Assembly: GCF_037325665.1 (NCBI RefSeq)
Contig: NC_090258.1
Coordinates: 38,370,956-38,434,955 of the forward strand
Direction of reading: 5' to 3'
DNA: 64,000 nt
From: Littorina saxatilis
Taxonomy: Eukaryota; Mollusca; Gastropoda; Littorinimorpha; Littorinidae
Part shown: one piece after another, positions 12,601 to 21,146 of the stretch
Layout of the letters: the number at the start of each line of letters is the position of its first letter
Position numbering within the stretch: position 1 is the stretch's first letter
The notes under the pieces: generated by a model
The model's database searches: none
Seen by the model: the letters and a program-made list of their open reading frames with translations, nothing else
What the model was told of the DNA's origin: nothing
Made by a program: the position numbers and the translations under genes

Positions 12601-13292
12601 TTTGCCTTGTTCAGGTTCCATCTCTGGGGGGAAGCTTCTTCCAATCCATCTATTTGAGACATCAAGATAGGGAAATGATCGCTCCCACATGTGTCATCAT
12701 AGACTTTAAATTCAAAGTCTAGAACAAGAGAGGTGTCGCAAATAACTAGATCTAGTATGGACTTGCATCCTGTTGCTGGATGGAGATAGGTTGGTACTCC
12801 ATCGTTTAAAACGCATAGATTACGATTGTCTAAAAAATCTTCTAGAATTCGTCCTCTCGTACTTAGAGAGTTGCTGCCCCATAAAGGGGAATGAGCGTTA
12901 AAATCTCCCATTAAAACAAAGGGAGCTGGTAGCTGATCAATAAGATTTTCAAGATCGTGCTTCGTGTAACATTTTGATGGTGACAGATATACACTGCAGA
13001 GAGTGATGGTTTTATCTAATGTCACTCGTGCTGCGACAGCTTGAATGTTTGTACATAGGTTGATCTCACTACAAAGTACACTTTTCTTAATCAAAAGAGC
13101 AACTCCCCCAGACGTGTTATTGTCTGAATGGTTTCTAAAAACATTGTATCCAGATACATTAAAATCTTTGTTTGGTTTCAGCATTGTTTCCTGTAATGCT
13201 GTAGCAACAGGATGAAATTTGTGTAAAAGTAGACATAATTCTTCATAGTTAGCTTGGACCCCTCTACAATTCCATTGAATAAAATTGGCTAT
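9609..13292 (-). CDS. LINE-A ORF2: endonuclease/reverse transcriptase/RNase H
   Basis: Encodes the enzyme that nicks the target, copies the LINE RNA at the nick and probably degrades template RNA. From the aligned start the frame has about 1227 codons. Visible: FIQWNCRG and ALQET (endonuclease metal site), GDFNAHSPLWGS, GSDHFPI; reverse transcriptase NYRPIALTSCLCKTMERL, FDLEKAYDTTW, GVPQGSILSPMLFN, LFVDDFAL; RNase H IYTDGS, FSAELKALQLA, LILSDSLSA, WVPSHVGIRGN; and C-FGC...H...C near the end. The codon that aligns with the LINE-B ORF2 start is ATA (13292-13290), and the next in-frame ATG (13184) would delete the start of the endonuclease. ORF1 stops only 12 nt upstream, so translation by reinitiation or a non-AUG start is possible; alternatively the start is lost. 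Confidence 0.93.
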   Translation of the reverse strand: MANFIQWNCRGVQANYEELCLLLHKFHPVATALQETMLKPNKDFNVSGYNVFRNHSDNNTSGGVALLIKKSVLCSEINLCTNIQAVAARVTLDKTITLCSVYLSPSKCYTKHDLENLIDQLPAPFVLMGDFNAHSPLWGSNSLSTRGRILEDFLDNRNLCVLNDGVPTYLHPATGCKSILDLVICDTSLVLDFEFKVYDDTCGSDHFPILMSQIDGLEEASPQRWNLNKANWLSFTAECSVQLTEDTVFDGSDDPSSIFTNTLQDIATEYIPKTSSNNRIKVPWFNQECQEARSERKRSLHRFYRCPTLSKKLTFFRFRAKSRTVIKHSKRTSWRSFCSNLNSKVSSSKVWNAIRKIKGKKGSASINHLVVNGSLITQKNEVANVLASTMEKNSSIENYCTDFQKIKATQERKPINFSSQNEENYNKLFSITELKQALQKCNNSAMGLDGIHYQFLTHLPESCLLVLLKVFNHIWESGSFPPSWQEAMIVPIPKPGKDHTNPSNYRPIALTSCLCKTMERLVNARMVWYLEKQNLLSDVQCGFRKGHSTTDHLVRFETFVREAFARSEHVLAIFFDLEKAYDTTWKHGILADLHEMGFRGRLPVFVEGFLSNRLFTVRVGPNLSEFCQQEMGVPQGSILSPMLFNIKINNIVKAVLKGSESSLFVDDFALCVRGKSLHRVERQLQLCIDKVQKWVTENGFKFSTSKTVCMHLCKQRGAMPEPSLVLNGNPVKVVEEFKFLGLTFDRRLTFLKHIQYLRTSCLKALDVLKVVSHTDWGADRTVLLRLYRALIRSKLDYGCVVYGGAAKSNLRLLDTIHHQGIRLCLGAFRTSPVQSLYFEAKEPSLRLRRLKLTLNYVLKLKAMPTNPAYQCVFQPQCSEFFESHPNDRAPLSSRIQSHLAESKIKLDHVSENRWTETPPWTLPDPVVRLDLTRLKKSETNDLIFKQCFSQFCTEFPSHQRIYTDGSKAESKVASASVTGPKLDRAFSARLPDDSSVFSAELKALQLALKQVYQSKKKDFLILSDSLSALTAVKRTQLDHPLLVEIQELHASLIEEGKRIVFAWVPSHVGIRGNSAADQAAKEARERLVTDKHTKHSDFRTRTNMYIKYLWQSEWDECEENKLHKIVPQLSDSLPQCRLNRKEETVLCRLHIGHSHITHSYLLKGEDPPYCFGCDEPWTLEHVLTKCVDVQEFRDKHYNAETLKVLFRDVPPDKIFNFLKEIKIFYKI

Positions 13293-13304
13293 GTTTGTTT
13301 AGTT

Positions 13305-14726
13305 TTAAGAAGTTTCTGCCTCCATACCCTCTTCGTCGGATAAACTCCCAAAATGATTGTATAATGTGATGGGATTTCTCTCCATTTTTGGGGTGCGAGG
13401 CGATCTTTGGGGCAGAGTAACTTTTCCCTTGTCCGGAGGTGTTCGTGGTGTGGATTTAGTAAGGTCCACTACCTCCACAACCTCGACGGCCCCCTTCCTG
13501 TGAGTTGCCCTGTGAACGGGCTTCTGGGTTGGGGTGGTGAAGCGAACCTCACCAGGAGACCCCATAGGGTCCTCAATTGGGGTGGTGAAGCGAACCTCAC
13601 CAGGAGCCCCCACAGGGTCTCCAGTTGGGGCGGTGAAGCAAACCTCACCAGGAGACCCCATAGAGTCTCCAGTGGGGATAGCCCCACCTGTGCTTTCATC
13701 TGTCTGTGTACAAATACTTTTGTTTCTTGTGGGCTCTGTCCTTTTCAACATGGACGGGCCTGCCTGGACACCCACAGACCTATACGAAATACTGGTCTGG
13801 GTGGGTGTTGACTTTGTTGCAGGTCTTTGACTGACTGCTGCCGCAAAACTTTTCTGGAAGGAAAAAACATTCGTTTTTTCAACCTCCTTCCTGGCGTCTG
13901 AGAAAGACATCTTTTTCTCCGTTTTTGTTTTTTGAATGGCCTGTTCAAACTTGTATTTTGGACATTCTCTGGAGGACGGGGAATGGTTTCCCTTACAGTT
14001 TGTGCAGGTGGGTGGTGATGTGCAGGGACCTTCGTGAGGATCTCCGCCACACCTCTCGCACACTGCCTTCTGTTTACATCCAGCCTTTGAATGTCCAAAT
14101 CTTTGGCATTGGAAACATCTCATTGGTGATGGAATATACAGAGTCACTCTTATTTGAACAAATCCCACTTTGATTTTCTCAGGGATGGTTGGGGTACAAA
14201 AAGTGACGAAAAGGGTGTTGGTGGGTACTCTGATATCGCCCTTCCTGATCAACACCCGGTACACATCAATGACACCTTGATCCTTTAGACCTTCTTTTAT
14301 TTCAGCCTCACTGAGGCCCTCCAGCTCTCGGCATCGGATGACTCCTTTGCTGGTGTTCAGGCCTCTGTGAGGACTGACCTTGACCGGTCTATCAACAAAT
14401 TTCTGACCATTCAGACGGAGAAGACCATCTGATGCCTTTTTTGAAGGACATTCAATCAGTAGAGAACCATTACGAAGTCTCTTAATGTTGTCTATCGTTG
14501 ATGATACTCCTGCAATAACCTTCTGTATCGCAAAAGGCGAAAGTTTGGAGATGGGCTGTGCCTCATCTGCTGTCTCAACAACAATGAAACGGGGCCAGGC
14601 CTCGCTGATGTTGTTCTTTGTTGCTCTGACTCGGACTTCATCGTCAGAGTCAGAGTCAACGCAGTATCTTCGTTTGTTCCTGTTTTGGGTGTTTGAAAAA
14701 AAAGAAGAAAAAGAAGAGGAAGCCAT
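13305..14726 (-). CDS. LINE-A ORF1: zinc-knuckle RNA-binding protein
   Basis: About 473 codons from ATG 14726. The frame is open 49 codons further upstream, but the start MASSSFSSFF matches the layout of LINE-B ORF1. Order: a serine-rich start with KRRYCVDSDSDDE, an RRM-like or conserved middle (KLSPFAIQKVIAGVSS, SLLIECPSKKASDGLL, TNTLFVTFCTP), then knuckles RCFQCQRFGHSKAGC, C-ERC and CTNCKGNHSPSSREC. The C-terminal half holds three copies of a 19-20-residue repeat (GSPGEVRFTTP, about 13520-13690). Such proteins coat LINE RNA in cytoplasmic particles; that is family knowledge. Confidence 0.9.
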   Translation of the reverse strand: MASSSFSSFFSNTQNRNKRRYCVDSDSDDEVRVRATKNNISEAWPRFIVVETADEAQPISKLSPFAIQKVIAGVSSTIDNIKRLRNGSLLIECPSKKASDGLLRLNGQKFVDRPVKVSPHRGLNTSKGVIRCRELEGLSEAEIKEGLKDQGVIDVYRVLIRKGDIRVPTNTLFVTFCTPTIPEKIKVGFVQIRVTLYIPSPMRCFQCQRFGHSKAGCKQKAVCERCGGDPHEGPCTSPPTCTNCKGNHSPSSRECPKYKFEQAIQKTKTEKKMSFSDARKEVEKTNVFSFQKSFAAAVSQRPATKSTPTQTSISYRSVGVQAGPSMLKRTEPTRNKSICTQTDESTGGAIPTGDSMGSPGEVCFTAPTGDPVGAPGEVRFTTPIEDPMGSPGEVRFTTPTQKPVHRATHRKGAVEVVEVVDLTKSTPRTPPDKGKVTLPQRSPRTPKMERNPITLYNHFGSLSDEEGMEAETS

Positions 14727-14888
14727 GTTTGAGGCCTTTATCTTCGTCGCATCTGATCCCCACCCACCACGGAGCCCAACAAGGGGACGCTTAGGTGGAG
14801 CGGTTATCCAACTCCAGAGCGCCAAGGATACAGATGGATATACGCAGCGATAAGAGGAAACATATGGTATCAATCTGTAATAGGAGAT

Positions 14889-14995
14889 TTAACTCTTTCC
14901 AAGCGGAAACGGGTTAGGTAACAACTTGGCATAATGTTCGTCAACTCTTTCCAAGCGGAAACGGATTAGGTAACAACTTGGCATAGTGTTTGTCC
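14889..14995 (-). repeat. Tandem ~53-bp repeat in LINE-A 5' UTR
   Basis: CAACTCTTTCCAAGCGGAAAC...ACTTGGCATA occurs twice in tandem with few differences. It lies just upstream of ORF1, where LINEs carry internal promoters. A promoter monomer is an inference by analogy with mouse L1. Confidence 0.75.
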
Positions 14996-15873
14996 CGACT
15001 ACCGCCGCCCCCTCCTACCGCCGCTTGCTCCTTTAGCCAAAGGTCCGATGCAATATGCTCAAGACATATACCCAGACTTGACCAGCCGATTGATTGAAGC
15101 GGGTAAGCCTTTTTCAACCTCCTGTCTTAGATAAAGACTGGGCCAAAATGATGTGTTGGCGCTACAAAGTCGCAACTAAGTAAACCCCTCAATCATCAGG
15201 TCACCAGCCCAAACCGGTACAGGTCGCAGCGCACGGCAAACACGCTGGGTCTTAAGAAGACCACAGAGAAATAAGGATGTGGAAAAGAAGACTTTTGGGA
15301 AGTGAAATAAAGGTGACGGATCCAGTCAGGTAGAAATAAGACAAGAAAGGAATCAGAAAACTGCAGGGAATAGTAGGGAGAGTTTTTTGGAAGGAAATAT
15401 AGGTGAAAGGACTGGTAAGGCAGAAATAAGACAAAAGAAGAGAAGTAAAGGGGTGGGGTAGCTTGGTGGAAACACTCCCGCCGCGTGAAGGCGACCCCAT
15501 GGGAGCAGCTGTTTGAGGGGGTGGTGATCCTAACACTGGCCTATGGTAACACTGGCCTATGGCAGCTACAACAAAGCTCTGCATACACAGCAAGACTACA
15601 ATGCAACAGTGCCCAGACTTTGACTGCTACAGCTAGACCAGTTGACAAAGCTCAAGTTGTCACCAAGCAGGACGCCCCAACTGGCGACCAACTATATAGA
15701 CTGAGGCTGCCTATCTCCAAATCTGACAAAGCAAGAATTGTTACGCAAGCTCCACATTTCTGTTTGCAGTTTAAGCCGACCTTAAGTATGCAATGGTTAT
15801 GCACTGACATCCCCCCCCCCACACACACACACACACCCCGCAGTTGAGAGTTGTAATGTACCTTTTATTTATC

Positions 15874-17096
15874 TTACATATATTTGAAGCCTGTGTAGCT
15901 CTGTGACAGAAAGAGGTCTCTGATGGCAGCGACCAGACAGGCAGGAAGAACTTTCCTGTTCTTTCGGAAAGTCAGTGAGTGTGCAACTTGTCGGTATGTT
16001 CTGAACACATCAAAACATTTTCTTTAATTTAAGCTACATAATATCATGTGGATGCACTGATTGGGTGTAAATAATAACAGCAATTGGTACAGTCAATTCA
16101 CTAAATGTGCAACAGAACCCTAATCATCAGACATTTTACAACAGCAAACTTCAACAGTCCTTTTACTTTCCTGAATGTCATTATTATTTATTAAAACATG
16201 CATCTAGAGCAACATACATATAAATCTTCTTTTATTAAAGTTCACCTGAAATTCAGGCTGCTTTCCCATGCAAAGTACAAATGCAAGTGTCCATAAACCA
16301 GGGTTTAATACATGTAGTATGTGAGTGAGTTCTGATGAAAAAGTGATTGTGTTGTAATATTGGTTATTACTGAGTGTTGATGTTACAATGATTACATTAT
16401 AAAAACAACAACAACAGAACAATGTGAAGAGCAGACTTCTTCTGTGGGCATGCAAGTGAGTTAATCTTGTGTGTGTGTGAAACTAAATGTGATTGAGTGT
16501 TACAAATTTAAATGACAACAGTTTTCTTGATAGCCTTTAAAAACAACAACAAATACATACATTTAACAATCAAACAAATATAGGCACCTCAAAAAAAGTT
16601 GTATGTACACCTTCGTGGCTGGTGATGCATTCTTGCTCCCCTGCAAGTTTTCATTCTACAATGTACCTCAGGCTATAGCTTCCTCTCTCTCTCAAATCTG
16701 CCCCTCCCACACAATACAACAGGTACAGTGGCCACTCTGACACCAGTCTCTGAAATAATCAAGAACAGTTAAAACTGCGATGAGCTGTTGTTCTTTTACT
16801 CGTGAATGCAATGCATGAACACTTAAACAATATCCCACTTATTCGCGAGTGCGTTGACAAGGCGAGAGTGAAAAAATAGCACAGACTCGAAAGCAGACGA
16901 CAAGTTCAGCACAGAGAGCGGGCGTGTTTACCTTTGATCGCTGAGACAAACAGAGTCGCAATTTTCATCGTCACTGTCTTTTCACTACTGCTGGAAGTGG
17001 CCTCCGCTCCTCATCTTTCATGCTTGATTCGAGGAGAGAAACTGGTAGTTCGAACATGTACGGTTCAATTTCGTCTGCAGTTACGCTTGTTGCCAT
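15874..17096 (-). pseudogene. P2RX7_C (P2X7 ballast-type) domain gene, three exons, decayed
   Basis: Exon 1 starts at ATG 17096 (MATSVTADEIEPYMFELP, like the PY-FEP start of invertebrate P2X7-like proteins) and ends at donor AAAG|GTAAAC (16932). Exon 2 follows acceptor TTATTTCAG (16750) and reads DWCQSGHC, then ECITSHEG in a shifted frame. Exon 3 (16000-15874, acceptor GTGTTCAG) is intact: TYRQVAHS, KVLPACLVAAIRDLF, YTGFK, then stop and an AATAAA. The AYR, LPSC, IR--F and Y-GFK signature is that of the cysteine-rich C-terminal ballast of P2X7, known as a stand-alone domain in many invertebrates. No P2X channel segment precedes it. Breaks in exons 1 and 2 suggest a pseudogene. Confidence 0.75.
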
Positions 17097-17861
17097 GTTG
17101 GTAAACTACCATCTTCACACTGTGTGACGTCACGGATAATTTATTCATAAGCCAGTCTCGCGAAGATCACGCGGCACAATGGCGGGTCGTTTTGGAGAAG
17201 AAATCCGTCGTTTCGGTCACAAAATTCGTCGGATTACGGCCTTATAAGATTCCAAAGTAAACCAAACATTGTTGAAGACGGTAAGAAAGTGGTTTTCTAA
17301 CTAACTGCAAACATCGGGAAGTGTTCGGTCGCGCAGGAACACGATTCGAAGCGTTTTTGACGTTAAAACAGCATGGTCTGGACCTTTAACGCCCAGCCGA
17401 CCACGAAGGGCCATATCAGGGCGGTGCTGCTTTGACATATAACGTGCGCCACACACAAGACAGAAGTCGCAGCACAGGCTTCATGTCTCACCCAGTCACA
17501 TTATTCTGACACCGGACCAACCAGTCCTAGCACTAACCCCATAATGCCAGACGCCAGGCGGAGCAGCCACTAGATTGCCAATTTTAAAGTCTTAGGTATG
17601 ACCTGGCCGGGGTTCGAACCCACAACCTCCCGCTCACTGGGCGGACGCCTTACCACTAGGCCACCGTGTTGCGGTTTGCTATGAGATGTGTAGGAGCTGA
17701 CGGATCTGAACTAGAAATTTTCTGTGGCATAATGAATCTGCCTAAACTAGTGGGTATAAGTAGTTCTAGAGCTATACAGAAAACAATACACCAAGCCACA
17801 ACATCTGTACAAAAAATCAGTATGCAGGCAGCAGCAGAAGCTGAGTATGATGAAGCAGGGG

Positions 17862-17912
17862 TTGGTTGGTTGGTTTTTGGGTTTTAATGTCCCTTCAGCA
17901 GATGCTAGCTGC
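17862..17912 (-). mobile_element. 51-bp LINE-A tail
   Basis: Only the last 51 bp of LINE-A, flanked by ATGAAGCAGGGG at 17850-17861 and 17913-17924, inserted in the Mutator-like gene. Paralogue at 32043-32093. Confidence 0.9.
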
Positions 17913-18529
17913 ATGAAGCAGGGGAGACCGATGATAATGTTCGAGATATCAATGTTTCTACAGAAGGAACTTGGATGACCAGAGGACATTCATCGAAGCA
18001 AGGTGTAGTGACAACTATAGGCATGCAGAAAGGAATTAGGTACTGGACACAGGAACAAAATCCAAGTCATGCAAGTCATGCGACTATTGGAAAAAGCAAG
18101 ACCTCAATTCCGAAAAATTTAGATTGTGGCATGCATACCATGCTCAAGAGTGCACATTGACATATGAAGGGTCTAGCGGGGGGATGGAAGCAGCTGGGAC
18201 AATTGTGACATTTTTAACAGATCAATTGCCCAGTATAGGCTTAGGTACACAGGATTTGTGGGCGATGGGGATACAAACATATACAAGAAAGTGTGTGATC
18301 AGAAGCCGTATGGAGAATTTGGAAATGCTATACAAGCGCACCCAAATGATATTGTAAGCATGCGGAAAGCTGTATGGGCAGTTTTTTTTCCACAAAAAAT
18401 CTTCTGATGAAGATCCCACACATAACTTTTGTGATGCAAGCTGGTGTCCCTATCTGAAAGCTGAACAAGAAAGAAAACCTTATACCCATTCAAGCCGTTA
18501 TTTACCATCTGCTGTTATGGATGTGGTAA

Positions 18530-18588
18530 TTAGTTAGTTAGCTGTTGCTTTTCGGGTCCAGCGGACCATAATAGGCCAAATCAGGACC
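18530..18588 (-). mobile_element. 59-bp LINE-B tail, absent from the right duplicate
   Basis: The LINE-B 3' end (TAGTTAGTTAGCTGTTGCTT ... CAGGACC) flanked by TATGGATGTGGTAA at 18516-18529 and 18589-18602. The right duplicate has the unoccupied site near 32694-32708, so this insertion postdates the duplication. Confidence 0.92.
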
Positions 18589-18991
18589 TATGGATGTGGT
18601 AAAACCAGTTTGGAAAGACCTGTGCAAAACTCAGCTTCTGTAAAAGTGCCACAAAATCAAAATGAAAGCCTGGGGAACAACATGATCTGGATGTTATGTC
18701 CCAAGAAAAAGACCCATGGGCTCAAAATAGTGGAAACAGCTGTTGCAGTATCTGTGTTTAAATGATGGATGCACAAGCTTGATGGAAGTTCTGCGCAAAA
18801 TGGACATAGAATCGGGACATTTTTGTCGCTTGTACTGCGCACAGACTGATGTATTTCGGATACAAAATGCTCAGCGTCAAGCTAAACTGGCAACCAAGGA
18901 GATCCGTAAAGCAAGGCGACAACTCAGGCTGGGTATTGAAGAGCACCAGGCAGCAAGGGAGGGTCATCCTTATGAAGCTGGGGGATTTTAG

Positions 18992-19832
18992 ATGTCTATC
19001 TGGTGAGTCATAACTCATATAACTTTCTTTTTTGTATGTCAAAAGTTTGTCGAAAACGAGCATGCTCATACACTTAATTCCATTTATTTTCTTTAATTAT
19101 TAACACATTTTCACCAAACTTTGCACACATGTTTTCTGATATTATACCTATATCATGAAGTAGGATTTAATAATTTTGAAAGATATTAACATAGTTATGG
19201 ACCTTTTAATATCTGTATTTTTACTAACTTTTTGTAAAAAAACTGTCGGTCAATTACAGACAAATTTGAGGTTATAGGATAAAAATCCTACTTCATGATA
19301 TAACTACCCCATTTCTTGTTCTGTGTTTAAAATATTGTATTTCAGCCTCTTTTTATTTGGTGACAATCAGTCACACAAAATATGTTTTTTTTCCCTCTAC
19401 CGCAACATTTTATTTTGTATTTAGTTAATTTTTGTACACCTTTTCATCATTTTGAAAGAAAATCTATTAATATCAAAACAAATTAGACCATCTCATGCAT
19501 CTTTTGGCAAAGTTTCATGCCTGTAGCTCTTCCAGATATCAAACAGCATCTTAAAACAGTTTTGGTACCGGAGTTTGGGTGACCTTGGTTGCCCGTGATG
19601 TAATCACTGGAGTGTCAGTAAAACCAGTGGCAAGTCCACCTTTGAAAATGGTGAAACACGGGGGTGTTTTCAGCGCAGCCTCTGTCAGCTATTCACACGA
19701 TTGGTGGAGGGCAGCTTTGAGCTGCTTGTTTCTAGCAACGGCCGTACACTGCATCCTGTAGGGCTGTTTTTGAGTTCATCCAAAGCAGGTGCCTAAACAC
19801 ATCTGGATGGCGGAACATGTGTAAAAAAAAAT
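18992..19832. other. AT-rich 3' flank of the Mutator-like relic
   Basis: Non-coding, duplicated at 33097-33932. It contains an inverted pair (CATGAAGTAGGATTT near 19155 and AAAATCCTACTTCATG near 19285) that could form a hairpin. Nothing else recognised. Confidence 0.5.
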
Positions 19833-20304
19833 TACAGCACCACAGACTATGATAAATACAGCACCACAGGCTAATAAAATACAGCACCACAGGCTATGAT
19901 AAATACAGCACCACAGGCTATGATAAATACAGCACCACAGGCTATGATAAATACAGCACCATAGGCTATGATAAATGATAAATGCAGCACCACAGGCTAT
20001 GATAAATACAGCACCACAGACTATGATAAATACAGCACCACAGGCTATGATAAATACAGCACCACAGGCTATGATAAATGATCAATACAGCACCACAGGC
20101 TAAGATAAATAAAGCACCACAGGCTATGATAAATACAGCGCCACAGGCTATGATAAATGATAAATGCAGCACTACAGGCTATGATAAATACAGCACCACA
20201 GACTATGATAAATACAGCACCTCAGGCTATGATAAATACAGCACCACAGGCTAAAATAAATGATAAATGCAGCACCACAGGCTATGATAAATACAGCACC
20301 ACAG
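19833..20304. repeat. 24-bp minisatellite (expanded array)
   Basis: About 19 units of TACAGCACCACAGGCTATGA plus TAAA, some with an extra TGATAAA. Read on plus it encodes MINTAPQA repeatedly. The right duplicate has only about 2.5 units (33933-33995). A related array lies at 50001-50260. Confidence 0.95.
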
Positions 20305-20447
20305 CTGTTTATATCGGACTGTGTTATCGGCATGCATTGTATTCGTGTTGAACATGCATTGCACGTGCTAGTGTTTATGACTGTTGTGCTGTTACTTGTG
20401 GCACAGGCGCAGGGAAAAAGTATTTTGAAGTTGTAGGTTTACATTGA

Positions 20448-21146
20448 GTGATACTTGTCGAACCGGCCTTTACCAAGCTGTTGATGTCGAAGCGGCTTGC
20501 TTCGCCCCTTCAAGACCCCGAGAAGCGAGTCTGTCCCAGTGATAGCTTCAGTGATCCGGACCCTGACGAGACGATCATCACCGGCACCTCCGACATGGCG
20601 TCCAGCACACCCAATCCCAAGGGCAAGGCCAGTCAGGAGGAGCAGCGGCTGAAGGAGAAGCTCCAGACCTTCCTGAGCGATCCAGATCTCGTGAAGGCCC
20701 TCTCGACAGCAGTTGCAGCACAGGTGATCAGCGAGTTCCGCAAGGAGTTAGGCGAGCTGAAGGCGGAGGTGGCGCACTACAGGGGTGAGCTGGAGAAGCG
20801 GGACGACGAGATCGACCAGCTTCGGGACAAGGTTGACGACCTCGAGCAATACAGCAGGAGGAACTGTATCCGCATCAACAATCTCCCGGAGCTGGACGGC
20901 GAGGATACTGATAGCGTCATCAAGGCTGTCGGCAAGGCGGTAGGCGTCGAGCTCACCGAGGACATGCTCGACAGGAGTCACCGAGTTGGGAGGAGACCGG
21001 GACCAGGTGACACTTACAGCAGAGCCATTATTTGTAAGTTCGCCTCCTACAGGTTCAAGTCAGCTCTGATGAGGAGCAAGAAAACCTTAGCCAAGACCGA
21101 TGCTAAGAAGATCCTCCCCGACCGCGCATGGGCTGCAGCTGGGACG
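20448..21146 (+). pseudogene. LINE ORF1-like coiled-coil protein fragment (CR1/L2-like)
   Basis: Open frame, GC-rich compared with its surroundings. Order: acidic serine/proline start, a long coiled coil (FRKELGELKAEVAHYRGELE, EIDQLRDKVDDLEQYSRRN), then CIRINNLPEL and DRSHRVGRRPGP. The EQYSRRN-IRI-N-PE...SHRVG layout is typical of ORF1 proteins of CR1/L2-like LINEs in marine invertebrates. The likely start is ATG 20484 (MSKRLASPLQ). It ends abruptly where the CACTA-like sequence begins, so it is a truncated copy. Family assignment is moderate. Confidence 0.6.

Larger units (their letters stand above)
9434..15506 (-). mobile_element. Full-length LINE-A (I/Nimb-type), 6.07 kb
   Basis: Complete non-LTR retrotransposon with perfect 12-bp target duplications AGCTGTTTGAGG at 9422-9433 and 15507-15518. 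Order on the minus strand: 5' UTR (15506-14727) with a tandem repeat, ORF1 with zinc knuckles, ORF2 (endonuclease, reverse transcriptase, RNase H, CCHC), and a 3' UTR ending in a CCAA-type tail. An RNase H domain with an apurinic-type endonuclease places it in the I superfamily; Nimb, first described from snails, is the likely clade. Both ORFs are open except that ORF2 lacks an AUG. Inserted in the 10.5-kb TTAA element. Confidence 0.95.
6889..17385. mobile_element. 10.5-kb TTAA element (Kolobok-like) carrying THAP and P2RX7_C pieces
   Basis: Ends read AGGACCAGACCACGCTG on the left and AGGTCCAGACCATGCTG inverted on the right: about 22 bp of terminal inverted repeat with two mismatches. TTAA lies on both sides (6885-6888, 17386-17389). 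The empty site is preserved at 31565 in the segmental duplicate, so the boundaries are certain. Without the nested LINE-A it would be about 4.4 kb. Contents: a THAP-like first exon on plus at the left, AT-rich intron-like DNA, and a spliced P2RX7_C-type gene on minus at the right. TGACGTCA-type boxes lie near both ends. No DDE catalytic domain was recognised. TTAA duplication fits piggyBac or Kolobok; the AGG terminus and the THAP remnant favour Kolobok, which is inference. Confidence 0.8.
6806..17674 (-). mobile_element. tRNA-derived SINE split by the TTAA element
   Basis: SINE sequence lies at 6806-6888 (duplicated tail segment) and 17386-17674 (body and tRNA-like head). It is flanked by TTTGCTATGAGA at 6794-6805 and 17675-17686. 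The reverse complement shows a tRNA-like head with B box GGTTCGAACCC. A 10.5-kb element sits at its TTAA. The right paralogue at 31488-31855 is uninterrupted. Confidence 0.9.
6675..18991 (+). pseudogene. Mutator-like transposase relic (left copy), split by insertions
   Basis: Coding remnants at 6675-6805, 17687-17861 and 17925-18991 belong to one transposase. In order they read NSVVNTINQRAAFAMRCVGADGS, GIMNLPKLVGISS, EGTWMTRGHSSKQGVVTTIG, SKSCKSCDYW, YEGSSGGMEAAG, then (best preserved in the right copy) YTGCVGDGDTNTYKKV and KPYGEFGNAI, and finally QNQNESLGNNMIWMLCPKKK. This layout (GTW-RGH-S, the C-x2-C pair, GDGD, N-ES----IW) fits the invertebrate Mutator-like transposase domain. Several stops and frame changes make it non-functional. 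A SINE entered after AFAMR and LINE pieces entered at 17862 and 18530. About 840 bp of AT-rich non-coding sequence follow the last exon. Confidence 0.7.
6278..20304. other. Segmental duplication, left copy
   Basis: The blocks 6278-6884, 17386-18529, 18603-19832 and a 24-bp minisatellite recur in the same order and orientation at 29660-33995 with only scattered differences. The left copy uniquely contains the 10.5-kb TTAA element, a 59-bp LINE-B tail (18530-18588) and an expanded minisatellite. The right copy uniquely contains a piggyBac derivative. Confidence 0.9.

Noticed and set aside
12353-12657. Open frames opposite LINE-A ORF2
   Set aside because: Shadows of the real ORF2 in other frames. 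The same applies to those opposite LINE-B at 26-29 kb and 52-57 kb.
13407-13830. Plus-strand open frames with repeated GEANLTRRPHRV
   Set aside because: Antisense of the tandem repeats in LINE-A ORF1.
15252-15847. Open frames across the right LINE-A junction
   Set aside because: They cross the LINE 5' UTR, the target duplication and a CA repeat, so they do not represent one gene.
17590-17672. tRNA-like sequence with good A and B boxes, recurring in many places
   Set aside because: It is the head of a SINE with SINE body, tail and target duplications, not a functional tRNA gene.
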